This document shows positions 8,468 to 16,446 of a stretch of DNA of 31,541 bases, piece by piece. The translations under genes were made by a program, and so were the position numbers. Position 1 is the stretch's first letter. Every line of letters starts with the position of its first letter. The stretch covers positions 1 to 31,541 of the forward strand of contig JBDTWB010000024.1 of the NCBI GenBank assembly GCA_040006895.1. Direction: 5' to 3'. This DNA is from CAIWHR01 sp040006895. GTDB lineage: Bacteria > Pseudomonadota > Gammaproteobacteria > Burkholderiales > Casimicrobiaceae. A model generated the notes under the pieces. It was not told the DNA's origin. It made no database searches and saw only the letters and a program-made list of their open reading frames with translations.

Positions 8468-9340
8468 CTATTCCCCAATCTGCAACAACGCACCGTGGCT
8501 GCGCGCATGGCGCACGGCCAGCGCGAAGATCGCGACGCCCACGGCGAGATAGACGGCGTCGAGCGCCGCTGCCGACCAGAAATGTGACCACGCGAACGTG
8601 CCCTGCAGCAGCACCGCCCGCATGCCCTCGAAGACGTGCGCCGACGGCAAGGCGTAGGCCACCGCCTGCAGCCATGGCGGCAGCACCGCGATAGGATAGT
8701 AGACACCCGAGACCGGTGCGATCAGGAAGATCGCCGCCCAGGCCAGCTCCTCGGCGCCGAGTCCCCAGCGCATGATCATTGCCGATACCGCGAGGCCGAT
8801 CGCCCAGCCGAAGATCAGGAGCTGGACGAAGAACGCCAGCAGCGGCAGGCCGAGCGAAAAAATCGAATAGCGAAACAGCAGCCAGGCAAAGAAGCACGCG
8901 CCGCCCACCCCGATGAGGGTGCGCAGCACGCTCATGACGAGCTGGCCGGTGACGAACTCGGTCAGGGTCAGGGGACTCACGAACAGGTTGCCAAGGTTGC
9001 GCGAGTACAGCTCCTCGACGTAGGTCAGCGACACGCCGAGCTGGCCGCGAAAGAGCACGTCCCACAAGAGCACCGCGCCGATGAAGAACCCCGGCGCGCT
9101 TTGCAGGAAGCTGGTCGTCGGCGCGAGGTAGAGCGTCAGGAACGCCCACAGGACCATGGTCACCGTGGGGTAGTACATCATCGAGACCACGCGAGGCCAC
9201 GACTTCAGGATCAGGTAGGCATGCCGGCGCACCAGCGCCAGCACGCGCCGCGCCGATGCGGTCAGGCCCGTGTCCTGGCCGAATGGCGGGTTCCCGCGGG
9301 CCGCGCCATGATCCGCCGGATCGGCAGCGCGCGTCGTCAC
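8468..9340 (-). CDS. ABC-2 type exporter permease
   Basis: The membrane subunit of an ABC exporter, 290 residues. After a soluble N-terminal tail of about 40 residues there are six hydrophobic segments, including VTMVLWAFLTLYL, GFFIGAVLLWDVLF, LIGVGGACFFAWLLF, LLAFFVQLLIFGWAIGLAV, ELAWAAIFLIAPVSGVYYPI and AVYLAVGVAIFALAV. The IAPVSGVYYPIAVLPPWLQ region with the following proline-rich loop is typical of ABC2_membrane permeases such as NodJ or drug/polysaccharide exporters. Its GTG start overlaps the ATPase stop by 4 bp (GTGA), so the two subunits are coupled. The substrate cannot be told from sequence. Confidence 0.9.
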   Translation of the reverse strand: MTTRAADPADHGAARGNPPFGQDTGLTASARRVLALVRRHAYLILKSWPRVVSMMYYPTVTMVLWAFLTLYLAPTTSFLQSAPGFFIGAVLLWDVLFRGQLGVSLTYVEELYSRNLGNLFVSPLTLTEFVTGQLVMSVLRTLIGVGGACFFAWLLFRYSIFSLGLPLLAFFVQLLIFGWAIGLAVSAMIMRWGLGAEELAWAAIFLIAPVSGVYYPIAVLPPWLQAVAYALPSAHVFEGMRAVLLQGTFAWSHFWSAAALDAVYLAVGVAIFALAVRHARSHGALLQIGE

Positions 9341-10182
9341 ACGCTGATCTCCTGCTCCGCGCTGCCGCCCGCCACTGGATCGCCGGCGCTGCGGCCGCGC
9401 GCGACATCGAGGAAGACGTCCTCCATGGTGGCGCGGCCATACCGCGCGAGCAGCGCCTGCGGCGCCCCCTGGTCGACGACCACGCCGGCCCGCAGCATGA
9501 TCACGTCATCGCACAGCCGCTCCACCTCGCCCATGTGGTGCGAGGCGAGGAGCATCGTGCAGCCGGTGCGCTTCTGGTACTGCTCGAGGTAACTCCGCAT
9601 GCGATCGCCGATATCCGGGTCGAGGGAGGCGGTCGGCTCGTCCAGGAGCAGCACGTCGGGCATGTTGAGCACCGCCTTGGCGAGCGACACGCGCGTGCGC
9701 TGTCCCGCGGAGAGCTCGCCGTACGGACGACCCAACAATGCGACAAGATCGAAGTCTGCGGCGACGGCGTCGATGCGCGCCCGCGGCTGCTGGATGGCGT
9801 ACAGGTCGGCGAACACCCGCAGGTTCTCGCGCACGGTGAGCCGCTTCGGCAGGTCCACGTAGGGCGAGGTGAAGTTCATGCGGGGCAGGACGCGGTGCCG
9901 GTGCCTGCGCATGTCCTCGCCGAGCACCGTGATCTCGCCGCTGGTCGGCGTGAGGATGCCGAGCAGCATCGACAACGTCGTGGTCTTGCCTGCACCGTTG
10001 CCGCCGAGCAGGGCCGTCGTCGTACCCGCTCGCACCACGAACGAGATGCCCTTCACGGCCTCCAGAGCGCCATAGGACTTGCGCAGGTTCGCGACCACGA
10101 TGGCGCCGCGTGCGCCCTCGGCGATGGCCGACGACGCGGCAGCGCTGGCGCGAGACGGGGCTGAACTGCGCCCCGCTAGCAC
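9337..10182 (-). CDS. ABC transporter ATP-binding protein
   Basis: The nucleotide-binding subunit partner of the downstream permease. It shows Walker A (LLGGNGAGKTTT), Q-loop region (RMNFTSPYVDLPKRLT), ABC signature as LSAGQRTRVSLAKAVLN, Walker B with catalytic Glu (VLLLDEPTASLDPD) and the H-loop (LLASHHMGEVE). The signature has LSAGQ in place of LSGGQ, a known variant. The start is uncertain. GTG 10182, which overlaps the Rieske stop by 7 bp, gives a 281-residue protein with an Ala/Ser-rich tail of about 35 residues before the conserved IVVANLRKSYG. A shorter GTG start just before that strand is possible. Confidence 0.92.
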   Translation of the reverse strand: MLAGRSSAPSRASAAASSAIAEGARGAIVVANLRKSYGALEAVKGISFVVRAGTTTALLGGNGAGKTTTLSMLLGILTPTSGEITVLGEDMRRHRHRVLPRMNFTSPYVDLPKRLTVRENLRVFADLYAIQQPRARIDAVAADFDLVALLGRPYGELSAGQRTRVSLAKAVLNMPDVLLLDEPTASLDPDIGDRMRSYLEQYQKRTGCTMLLASHHMGEVERLCDDVIMLRAGVVVDQGAPQALLARYGRATMEDVFLDVARGRSAGDPVAGGSAEQEISV

Positions 10183-10877
10183 TCGATCGTCTGCCGGCAG
10201 TACTGGCTGAGCTCGCGGACCGTGGTGTCGCTCTGCACCGGTTGCCGGAATCGCTGGCCGTATTCCATGGCGAGCTTGAACTCGTACTTGCGGAAGAACG
10301 CATCGAACTGCTCGGCGCCCTGCGTGCCGACCGCCCAGAGCGTGTCGCTGGCCGGATCGTGCTCGAGCAGGATCGCCGCCAGCGGCTGGGGCGCGGGCCC
10401 CGCCACGACGCGCGCGCCGACCGCCGGATCGTAGACGCTGTGATCGGCGCAGCAATGGATCACGTGCGCATCGGAGGTCGCCGAAGCGCGGCGCTGGTAG
10501 CGGATGAAGCTCACCTCGCGGGTCGGGTAGGCGAGCTTGTGGGCGCAGATCGCCGAGAAGGCCACGATGGAGCGGGCCTTGCCCACTCCGCCCTGCCACG
10601 CGTAGCGCGACCCATCCTCGCGGCGCAACTCCGCGGGGTCCGTGACCGGCCGGCCGAGATTGAGCAGGAAGCACGGCGTGGACGCGAACGGATAGTGGAA
10701 GAGGTAGTTGGTTTCCTCGGCGAGCAACTGTGCCTTCACCGGAGCGCCGTGCACGTCGACCAGCCGGGTGCGGGCGTAGCGGCGCGGCACCGCATCGGCC
10801 CACGCGCTCATCGCCTGCACGAGCGCGCCGGTCGACGGCAGTGCGGCACACGTCTTCAGAAAGTTTCGCCGTTGCAT
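10176..10877 (-). CDS. Tat-exported Rieske [2Fe-2S] protein
   Basis: A 233-residue iron-sulfur protein. The N-terminus MQRRNFLKTCAALPSTGALV is a twin-arginine (Tat) signal with RRNFLKT, so it should be folded in the cytoplasm and exported or anchored by the helix. Cluster ligands fit the Rieske pattern C-x-H then C-x-x-H: Cys111 and His113 in SAICAHKL, Cys143 and His146 in HCCADHSVYD. The second box lacks the extra Cys of the cytochrome bc1 form (D145 stands there), and the first lacks its partner, so the stabilising disulfide of bc1 Rieske proteins is probably missing. No cytochrome b or c1 gene adjoins it. ATG 10877 has AAGGA eight bases upstream. It overlaps the ABC ATPase gene and follows the deacetylase gene by 66 bp. 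Electron donor and acceptor are unknown. Confidence 0.85.
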   Translation of the reverse strand: MQRRNFLKTCAALPSTGALVQAMSAWADAVPRRYARTRLVDVHGAPVKAQLLAEETNYLFHYPFASTPCFLLNLGRPVTDPAELRREDGSRYAWQGGVGKARSIVAFSAICAHKLAYPTREVSFIRYQRRASATSDAHVIHCCADHSVYDPAVGARVVAGPAPQPLAAILLEHDPASDTLWAVGTQGAEQFDAFFRKYEFKLAMEYGQRFRQPVQSDTTVRELSQYCRQTIEC

Positions 10878-10943
10878 GCGGGGAGTCCTTTCGTCGTGAT
10901 GTGCTGCGCGCGGCACCCTTCCAACGACGCCGCGGCGATCACT

Positions 10944-11867
10944 TCAGGCTGCGAGCAGCTCGCGAACGTGCTCCGCGGCGCTCCTTCCCAGCGCGGAAAG
11001 CGCATAGCCGCCTTCCAGGCTGGACACGATCCGGCCCTGGGCGTGGCGGTTGGCCACCGCCACCAACTCGCGTGTCACCCAGGCGTAGTCGGCTTCGGTG
11101 AACTGCAAGCCGGCGAGCGGGTCCTCGCGGTGCGCGTCGAACCCCGCGGAGATGAACAGCAGCTCGGGGCGAAAAGCTTCCAGCGCCGGCAGCCATTTCG
11201 AAGTCACCGCCGCGCGGAACGCCTCGCCGCCGCTCCCGGCCGCAAGCGGCACGTTCACCATGTTGCGGGCCCGGGTGTCGACGCCGGAATAGGGGTAGAG
11301 CGGGTACTGGAAAGTGCCGACCATCAGCACCTGCTCGTTATCGGTGAAGATGTCCTCGGTGCCGTTACCGTGGTGTACGTCGAAGTCCACGATCGCCACC
11401 CGCTCGAGCCCGTGGGCGGCAAGCGCATGCGCCGCACCGACGGCGATGCTGTTGACCAGGCAGAAGCCCATGGCGCGGTGCCGCTCGGCGTGGTGCCCCG
11501 GCGGGCGCACCGCGCAAAAGGCGCGCTGGCATTCGCCGCGCAGGACGAGGTCCGTGGCGAGCACCACCGCTCCGGCAGCATGCAGCGCGGCCGCCAGCGA
11601 GTGCGGATTCATCGCGGTATCGGGATCGATGTAGTGCAAGCCCTCGGCCGGGCTCGCTGCCTCGAGCGCGTCGATGTAGTCGGCACCGTGCACCCGTTCG
11701 AGGTGCTCACGCGCCGCGGGCGTCGCGGTGTAGCGAGTGAGATGGCCGTCGAGCCCGGTGCTGATCAGGCGATCATTGATCGCATCCAGGCGGTCGGGGC
11801 ATTCGGGATGGTGCGAACCCATGTCGTGCAGCAGGCACGACGGATGTGTGATGTAGGCGGTGGGCAC
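10944..11867 (-). CDS. Class II histone-deacetylase-like amidohydrolase
   Basis: A zinc-dependent deacetylase-family hydrolase of 307 residues. In bacteria the family includes acetylpolyamine amidohydrolases and protein deacetylases, so the substrate is unknown. Motifs appear in order: HHPECPDRLDAI near residue 20, the active-site pair His125-His126 in RPPGHHAERHRAMGFC, zinc ligands Asp163 and His165 in VDFDVHHGNGTEDIF, and the third ligand Asp244 in SAGFDAHREDPLAGL, with the C-terminal SLEGGY. The length is normal. The start is a GTG at 11867; no upstream ATG is available in frame. It is the first gene of the minus-strand group that continues with the Rieske and ABC genes. Confidence 0.92.
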   Translation of the reverse strand: MPTAYITHPSCLLHDMGSHHPECPDRLDAINDRLISTGLDGHLTRYTATPAAREHLERVHGADYIDALEAASPAEGLHYIDPDTAMNPHSLAAALHAAGAVVLATDLVLRGECQRAFCAVRPPGHHAERHRAMGFCLVNSIAVGAAHALAAHGLERVAIVDFDVHHGNGTEDIFTDNEQVLMVGTFQYPLYPYSGVDTRARNMVNVPLAAGSGGEAFRAAVTSKWLPALEAFRPELLFISAGFDAHREDPLAGLQFTEADYAWVTRELVAVANRHAQGRIVSSLEGGYALSALGRSAAEHVRELLAA

Positions 11868-12258
11868 GATGGTCGACGAACGATGGTGGGGAACAATGGG
11901 AACCGGAGTCGGCGCCGGGCACTGCCAGCCGGAAGGCTTAAACTCGCCCTATGGGGTCGGGAAGGCGCGGATGGCGAGACTCCAAAAAAGCCGGAACTGC
12001 ACAGGGCGATCCTGCTACGGCCAACGATCAGGGACCGCGGTGCGTTCCAGCGACCAGGACCGCGTCATTCCAACGCCGTCCTGCACTGCACAAGCGGCCC
12101 ACGCACTGACGATTTCGCACCAGTTGCCGCCGTGTGGAGTGTATCGCGCGCCAAGCGGTGATGACTAGGCATGCGGCGCACGCTAGAGTGCAGGATCGCG
12201 TAGCGCTGCGCCATTCGTGGCGCGTACGCCCCTCCGAATTGCACCGCCTTAGACCAAG
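11868..12258. other. 391-bp non-coding gap with hairpin before moxR
   Basis: This is the divergent spacer between the deacetylase gene (minus) and moxR (plus). No gene or RNA family is recognisable. The clear element is a hairpin at 12198-12229: GCGCCA (12208-12213), a TTCG tetraloop, TGGCGC (12218-12223), with an outer GCGTA/TACGC pair separated by a one-sided bulge. It lies 29 bp before the moxR ATG and would fold in the moxR leader. No T-run follows, so it is not a standard terminator. No convincing promoter was found on either strand. Confidence 0.55.
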
Positions 12259-13230
12259 ATGACCGTCCGAACCCTCGTCGAAGCCTCCGTTCCCGTCCCC
12301 GAGCGCCTCGCGGCCGTCCTTGCCCAACTGGAGCGCATCGTGGTCGGCAAGACCGGCCCATTGCGACTCGCGCTCGCGTGCCTGCTGGCGCGGGGCCACC
12401 TGCTGATCGAGGATATCCCCGGGGTCGGCAAGTCGACTCTCGCACAGGCGCTCGCCACTACCCTCGGCCTCAAGTACGCACGGGTGCAGTTCACCAGCGA
12501 TCTGCTTCCGGCCGACGTGCTGGGCGTGTCGATCTTCGACCAGGGCACGCAAGGATTTCGCTTCCATCCCGGGCCGGTGTTCAACTCCGTCGTCCTCGCC
12601 GACGAGATCAACCGCGCGCCGCCCAAGACCCAGAGCGCGCTGCTCGAGGCGATGGAGGAACGCCAGGTGTCGATGGATGGGCAGACGCGGCGATTGTCGG
12701 ATCCGTTCTTTGTCATCGCCACCCAGAACCCGGTCGAGCAGATCGGCGCCTACCCGCTGCCGGAATCGCAACTCGACCGGTTCCTGATGGCGATCGAGAT
12801 CGGCTATCCCGATCCGGCAGCCGAACGGGAGTTGCTGGCCGGGGGCGATCGCCGCGACCAGATCCCCGGCCTGCCTTCGCTTTGCGATCCGCCCACCCTG
12901 GTCGAATGGCAGCGCGAGGCCGCCCGGGTGCATGTTGCGCCGGCATTGCTCGACTACGTGCAGGCGCTGCTTGCCGTCACCCGCGGCACCACCGAGGACC
13001 GCGCCACCCAGGCAATCGATGCGGGCATGCGGCGCGGCCTGTCGCCGCGCGCCGGCCTGCTGCTGGTTGCCGCGGCGCGTGCCTGGGCGCTGCTCGCGGG
13101 CAGAACGATGGTGCTGCCCGAGGACGTGCAGGCCGTATTCCCGTCGGTCGCCGGGCACCGCCTCGCGTCCGGCGCCCGCGCCGGCGCCGTGTACGCGCAG
13201 AGCCTCCTCAAGAGCGTCGCCGTCGCCTAG
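12259..13230 (+). CDS. MoxR-family AAA+ ATPase
   Basis: A 323-residue chaperone-like ATPase. Walker A is at residues 55-60 (IPGVGKST), Walker B at about 111-117 (VVLADEINRAPPKTQSALLE), sensor 1 in FFVIATQNPVEQIGAYPLPE and arginine-finger region SQLDRFLM. A C-terminal lid domain follows (RRGLSPRAGLLLVAAARAWA). MoxR proteins usually act with downstream DUF58 or VWA proteins to mature or activate partner complexes. Here the next two genes, DUF58 and a transglutaminase, complete the standard trio. ATG 12259 lies behind a weak leader with no clear Shine-Dalgarno sequence and a strong hairpin upstream. Confidence 0.94.
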   Translation: MTVRTLVEASVPVPERLAAVLAQLERIVVGKTGPLRLALACLLARGHLLIEDIPGVGKSTLAQALATTLGLKYARVQFTSDLLPADVLGVSIFDQGTQGFRFHPGPVFNSVVLADEINRAPPKTQSALLEAMEERQVSMDGQTRRLSDPFFVIATQNPVEQIGAYPLPESQLDRFLMAIEIGYPDPAAERELLAGGDRRDQIPGLPSLCDPPTLVEWQREAARVHVAPALLDYVQALLAVTRGTTEDRATQAIDAGMRRGLSPRAGLLLVAAARAWALLAGRTMVLPEDVQAVFPSVAGHRLASGARAGAVYAQSLLKSVAVA

Positions 13231-13254
13231 GCGGCGCAGGCCAGTCCCATCGCG

Positions 13255-14301
13255 ATGGCGTTCGCGTCCTCGGCCGCGGGGCGGCCACGTTCCCCCGCAA
13301 CACGCTGGCGCCAGCGCCTCTGGCGCAAGGCGCCCCTCGACGAGGCGCCGCTACGGCTGCGCCACGGCCGCATCTACATCCTGCCGACGCGGCGCGGCAT
13401 GGCACTGCTCGCGACCACGGGCCTGATGCTGCTCACCGCGCTCAACTATTCGCTGTCGCTCGGATTCGTGGTGACGTTCATCATCGTCGGGTTCGGCGCC
13501 AGCGCGCTGTTGCACACCTTTCGCAATCTCGCCGGCATCACCCTGCAACCGCTCGCCGCCGGCGCCACCTTCGCGGGCGGCACGCTGCCGTTCGTGATCG
13601 CCCTGACCGGCGGCTCCGGTGTGCGCCGCGGCTTCGTGCTGCACTCCCATGAAGCGCATACGGACACGTTCGACCTTCCCGCGGGCACCGCGCTATCCCT
13701 GACCCTGCATCGAGCGGCCCCGACGCGCGGTCGCCTTGCCCTCGGTCGGGTTACCCTCGCGACCGTTTATCCCGTCGGACTGTGGCGCGCGTGGGCCTAC
13801 GTGCACTTTCCGCTCGAGGGGATCGTCTACCCGGAGCCCGAGCCTTCGCCGCCACCGTTGCCAATGGGCGGCGAGGGTCATGAAACGGCGATGAGCGCCG
13901 GTCGCGAGGAAGCCGATCTGGCCGGCCTGCGAGAGTTCCAGTCCGGCGACCCGCTGCAACGGGTCGCCTGGAAAGCGGTCGCCCGTGGCGCCGGCTGGTA
14001 CACCAAGGCATTCGAGGGCTCGGGCGGTGGGGGCCCCGTCACCCTGGCGTGGGAGGCTCTGCCGGTTGGCATGAGTGGCGAGGCAAGGGTGGCGCGCCTG
14101 ACCGCATGGGTGCTCGCTGCCGAGCGTGCCGCCCGACCGTTTGCATTGCGGTTGCCGGGACGGTCGGTGCCCATGGGTCAGGGACGCGAACAGCGCCGCG
14201 ACGCCCTCACCGCGCTGGCGCTCCTCCCGCGCGACGATGGCCCCAAGCGTGACCGCGAGCCGACGAACCCGTTGCCGCAATCGTCCGGGAAGACGCCATG
14301 A
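13255..14301 (+). CDS. DUF58 domain protein
   Basis: A 348-residue protein with two membrane helices at about residues 49-80 (MALLATTGLMLLTALNYSL, then GFVVTFIIVGFGASALL) and a large C-terminal region. The DUF58 core is visible around residues 215-260: EADLAGLREFQSGDPLQRVA, WKAVARGAGWYTKAFEGSG. DUF58 proteins have a VWA-like fold and are regular partners of MoxR ATPases; their biochemical role is unclear. It starts 24 bp after moxR and its stop overlaps the transglutaminase start by 4 bp (ATGA), so all three are one operon. Confidence 0.92.
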   Translation: MAFASSAAGRPRSPATRWRQRLWRKAPLDEAPLRLRHGRIYILPTRRGMALLATTGLMLLTALNYSLSLGFVVTFIIVGFGASALLHTFRNLAGITLQPLAAGATFAGGTLPFVIALTGGSGVRRGFVLHSHEAHTDTFDLPAGTALSLTLHRAAPTRGRLALGRVTLATVYPVGLWRAWAYVHFPLEGIVYPEPEPSPPPLPMGGEGHETAMSAGREEADLAGLREFQSGDPLQRVAWKAVARGAGWYTKAFEGSGGGGPVTLAWEALPVGMSGEARVARLTAWVLAAERAARPFALRLPGRSVPMGQGREQRRDALTALALLPRDDGPKRDREPTNPLPQSSGKTP

Positions 14302-16382
14302 TCGCGGTGGCTACCGCCAGGGTGCCCAACCTGCTCACCCGCAAGCAGGCGCGGTGGCTGGGTGCGCTGATCCTGGCCGTGCTGCTGCCGCAGGTCGCCC
14401 ACGTGGCGGCGTGGGCGGCGGTCGCCGGTGTCGCGCTCGCCGCGGCGCGATTCATCCTCGAAGCCCGGAGCGCCGTCGAGCGCGAGCGCACCCTGGCGCG
14501 GGTCCCGTCGTACGTGCTGGCAATCTTCGCCATCGCGGCGGCGGTCGCGGTGAAGCAGACATACGGCATCTTCATTGGCCGCGATCCATGCGTCGCCTTC
14601 CTGTTCGTGCTGGTCGGCATCAAGTATTTCGAGGCGCGCACGGTGCGGGACGGGACGCTGCTGGTGTGTCTCGCCAGCTTCCTGATGGTGACGCCGTTCT
14701 TTTACGATCAATCGCTGCTGGCTGCGGCTGGCACGCTGCCGGGGCTGGTGCTCCTGATCTGCGCCCTGCAGATGCTCGCCCCGCCTGGCAGGATCAAGGC
14801 GGAGAACCGCATCCGCGACCCAATGCGACGCTCCGTGCGCCTGCTGCTCGAGGGCATTCCGCTGGCCATCCTGCTGTTCGTGCTGTTCCCCCGCCTGGCC
14901 GCGCCATTGTGGGGGCTGCCGAGCGACGTTGCCGCGCGCACCGGGCTTTCGGACCGCATGCGACCCGGCTCGATCAGCGAGCTATCGCTGTCGGACGCCG
15001 TTGCCTTCCGGGTGGATTTCCTGGGAGCGATCCCGCCCGCGCACCAGCGCTACTGGCGTGGCCCGGTGTTCACGCGTTTCAACGGCAATGAATGGTCGGC
15101 GAGCGCGCGCCGTCCGGAAGACAGGTCGCGGTTCACGCGCAATGGCCCGCAGGTGATCTACACCGTGACCGTCGAGCCCCATTTCAAGACGTCGCTCTTC
15201 GCACTGGACCTCCCGGCCAGCCAGCCACGCAGCACCGACCCTTCACTGGACGAGGGCGCATCGGTCATCGGGGCGGTGACGCGTGATCAGCAGTTGCTGG
15301 CGCGCAGCCCCGTGAACCAGGCGGTTCGCTACACCCAGGTCTCGACCTTGGTCGATCGCTACCTGGCCGACGCCGACCGCGGCAGCGAGGCCGAGGCGGT
15401 CGAGAACCTCGAACTGCCGCGCGGCAGCCCCCGAACCCGCGGGTTCGCGCGCGAGCTCCGTCGGGCGCATGCCGACGATGCAGACTACATCGCAGCTGTG
15501 CTGGCGTGGTTTCGCGAGGAGCCGTTCTTCTACACCCTCCGGCCTCCGCTCACCGAGGACAATCCCGTCGACCGGTTCCTCTTCGAGACGCGCCGAGGGT
15601 TTTGCGAGCATTACGCGGGATCGTTCGTCGTCCTCCTGCGTGCGGCCGGCATTCCCGCCCGGGTCGTGACCGGCTACCAGGGCGGCGAGATCAATCCCAA
15701 CGGCGGCTACCTGATCGTGCGGCAGTCGGATGCGCACGCGTGGGCGGAAGCCCTGATCAACGGCGAGTGGCGCCGTTTCGACCCTACGGCGGCAGTGGCG
15801 CCCAACCGGATCGAGCTCGGTCTCGGCGGTGCCCTGCCGAGCGAGCAGCAGGTCCCGTTCCTGGCCCGTATGGATCGCGGCTGGCTGAAGCGCCTGCGGC
15901 TCGGCTGGGACGCGCTCAACTACGATTGGCGCCGCAACGTGGTCGGCTTCAACGCCAACCAGCAGCAGTCGCTGTGGCGCTACTGGGGTTTGGACAACTG
16001 GGCGCCGTGGCAGATCGTGCTCGGCGTGTCGATCCTGGCCGCACTGTGGGGCGGCGGACTCTTGCTCTGGTTTGCACTGCGCCACCGCCAGCGCGACGAC
16101 CGGGTCGTCCTGTTGTGGAACCGGCTCTGTCGACACCTGGCGCGTGCCGGGCTGCCGCGGGAGCCGCACGAAGGTCCGCTCGACTACGTCAACCGGGCAG
16201 CCGCGCGATGGCCCGCCTTCGCAGCGGCCTTCACGGTCATCGGCGCGACCTACGCGGAGCTGCGCTACGGCCGCGCACCTGCACACGACGCGGCCGCCTA
16301 CACAGGTGGCGTGGCGCGACTGAAGCACGCCATGGCGGTGCTGCCTGGCAGGCGCACCCTGCGTACCAGCGGGATCGCCTGA
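14298..16382 (+). CDS. tgpA: TgpA-like membrane transglutaminase (DUF3488 / transglutaminase core / DUF4129)
   Basis: A 694-residue inner-membrane protein. The N-terminal DUF3488-type part has about six helices (residues about 20-200, for example LGALILAVLLPQVAHVAAW and GIPLAILLFVLFPRLAAPLW). A large periplasmic domain follows, with the transglutaminase-like catalytic triad Cys436 (RRGFCEHYAGSF), His480 (DAHAWAE) and Asp495 (FDPTAA). Another helix at about residues 570-590 (IVLGVSILAALWGGGLLLWF) leads to a cytoplasmic DUF4129-like tail. Pseudomonas TgpA is an essential member with this layout. It is probably a peptide or amine cross-linking or hydrolytic enzyme of the envelope; the substrate is unknown. 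It is the last gene of the moxR operon, convergent with nlpD. Confidence 0.93.
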   Translation: MIAVATARVPNLLTRKQARWLGALILAVLLPQVAHVAAWAAVAGVALAAARFILEARSAVERERTLARVPSYVLAIFAIAAAVAVKQTYGIFIGRDPCVAFLFVLVGIKYFEARTVRDGTLLVCLASFLMVTPFFYDQSLLAAAGTLPGLVLLICALQMLAPPGRIKAENRIRDPMRRSVRLLLEGIPLAILLFVLFPRLAAPLWGLPSDVAARTGLSDRMRPGSISELSLSDAVAFRVDFLGAIPPAHQRYWRGPVFTRFNGNEWSASARRPEDRSRFTRNGPQVIYTVTVEPHFKTSLFALDLPASQPRSTDPSLDEGASVIGAVTRDQQLLARSPVNQAVRYTQVSTLVDRYLADADRGSEAEAVENLELPRGSPRTRGFARELRRAHADDADYIAAVLAWFREEPFFYTLRPPLTEDNPVDRFLFETRRGFCEHYAGSFVVLLRAAGIPARVVTGYQGGEINPNGGYLIVRQSDAHAWAEALINGEWRRFDPTAAVAPNRIELGLGGALPSEQQVPFLARMDRGWLKRLRLGWDALNYDWRRNVVGFNANQQQSLWRYWGLDNWAPWQIVLGVSILAALWGGGLLLWFALRHRQRDDRVVLLWNRLCRHLARAGLPREPHEGPLDYVNRAAARWPAFAAAFTVIGATYAELRYGRAPAHDAAAYTGGVARLKHAMAVLPGRRTLRTSGIA

Positions 16383-16403
16383 CGCCGCACTCTGGTCGCC
16401 CGT

Positions 16404-16417
16404 GGAGCACAGGCTCC
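16404..16417. terminator. Small hairpin in the tgpA/nlpD convergent gap
   Basis: GGAGC-ACAG-GCTCC forms a 5-bp stem with a 4-base loop in the 64-bp gap between two convergent stops. No T-run follows on either strand, so this is only a possible bidirectional stop signal. Confidence 0.25.
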
Positions 16418-16446
16418 TGCTGCATCGGCACCACCCTGCAGGCGCG

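Noticed and set aside
10110..12161. Open frame of over 680 codons on the plus strand
   Set aside because: It crosses the Rieske and deacetylase genes in antisense and runs into the non-coding gap; composition is shadow-like.
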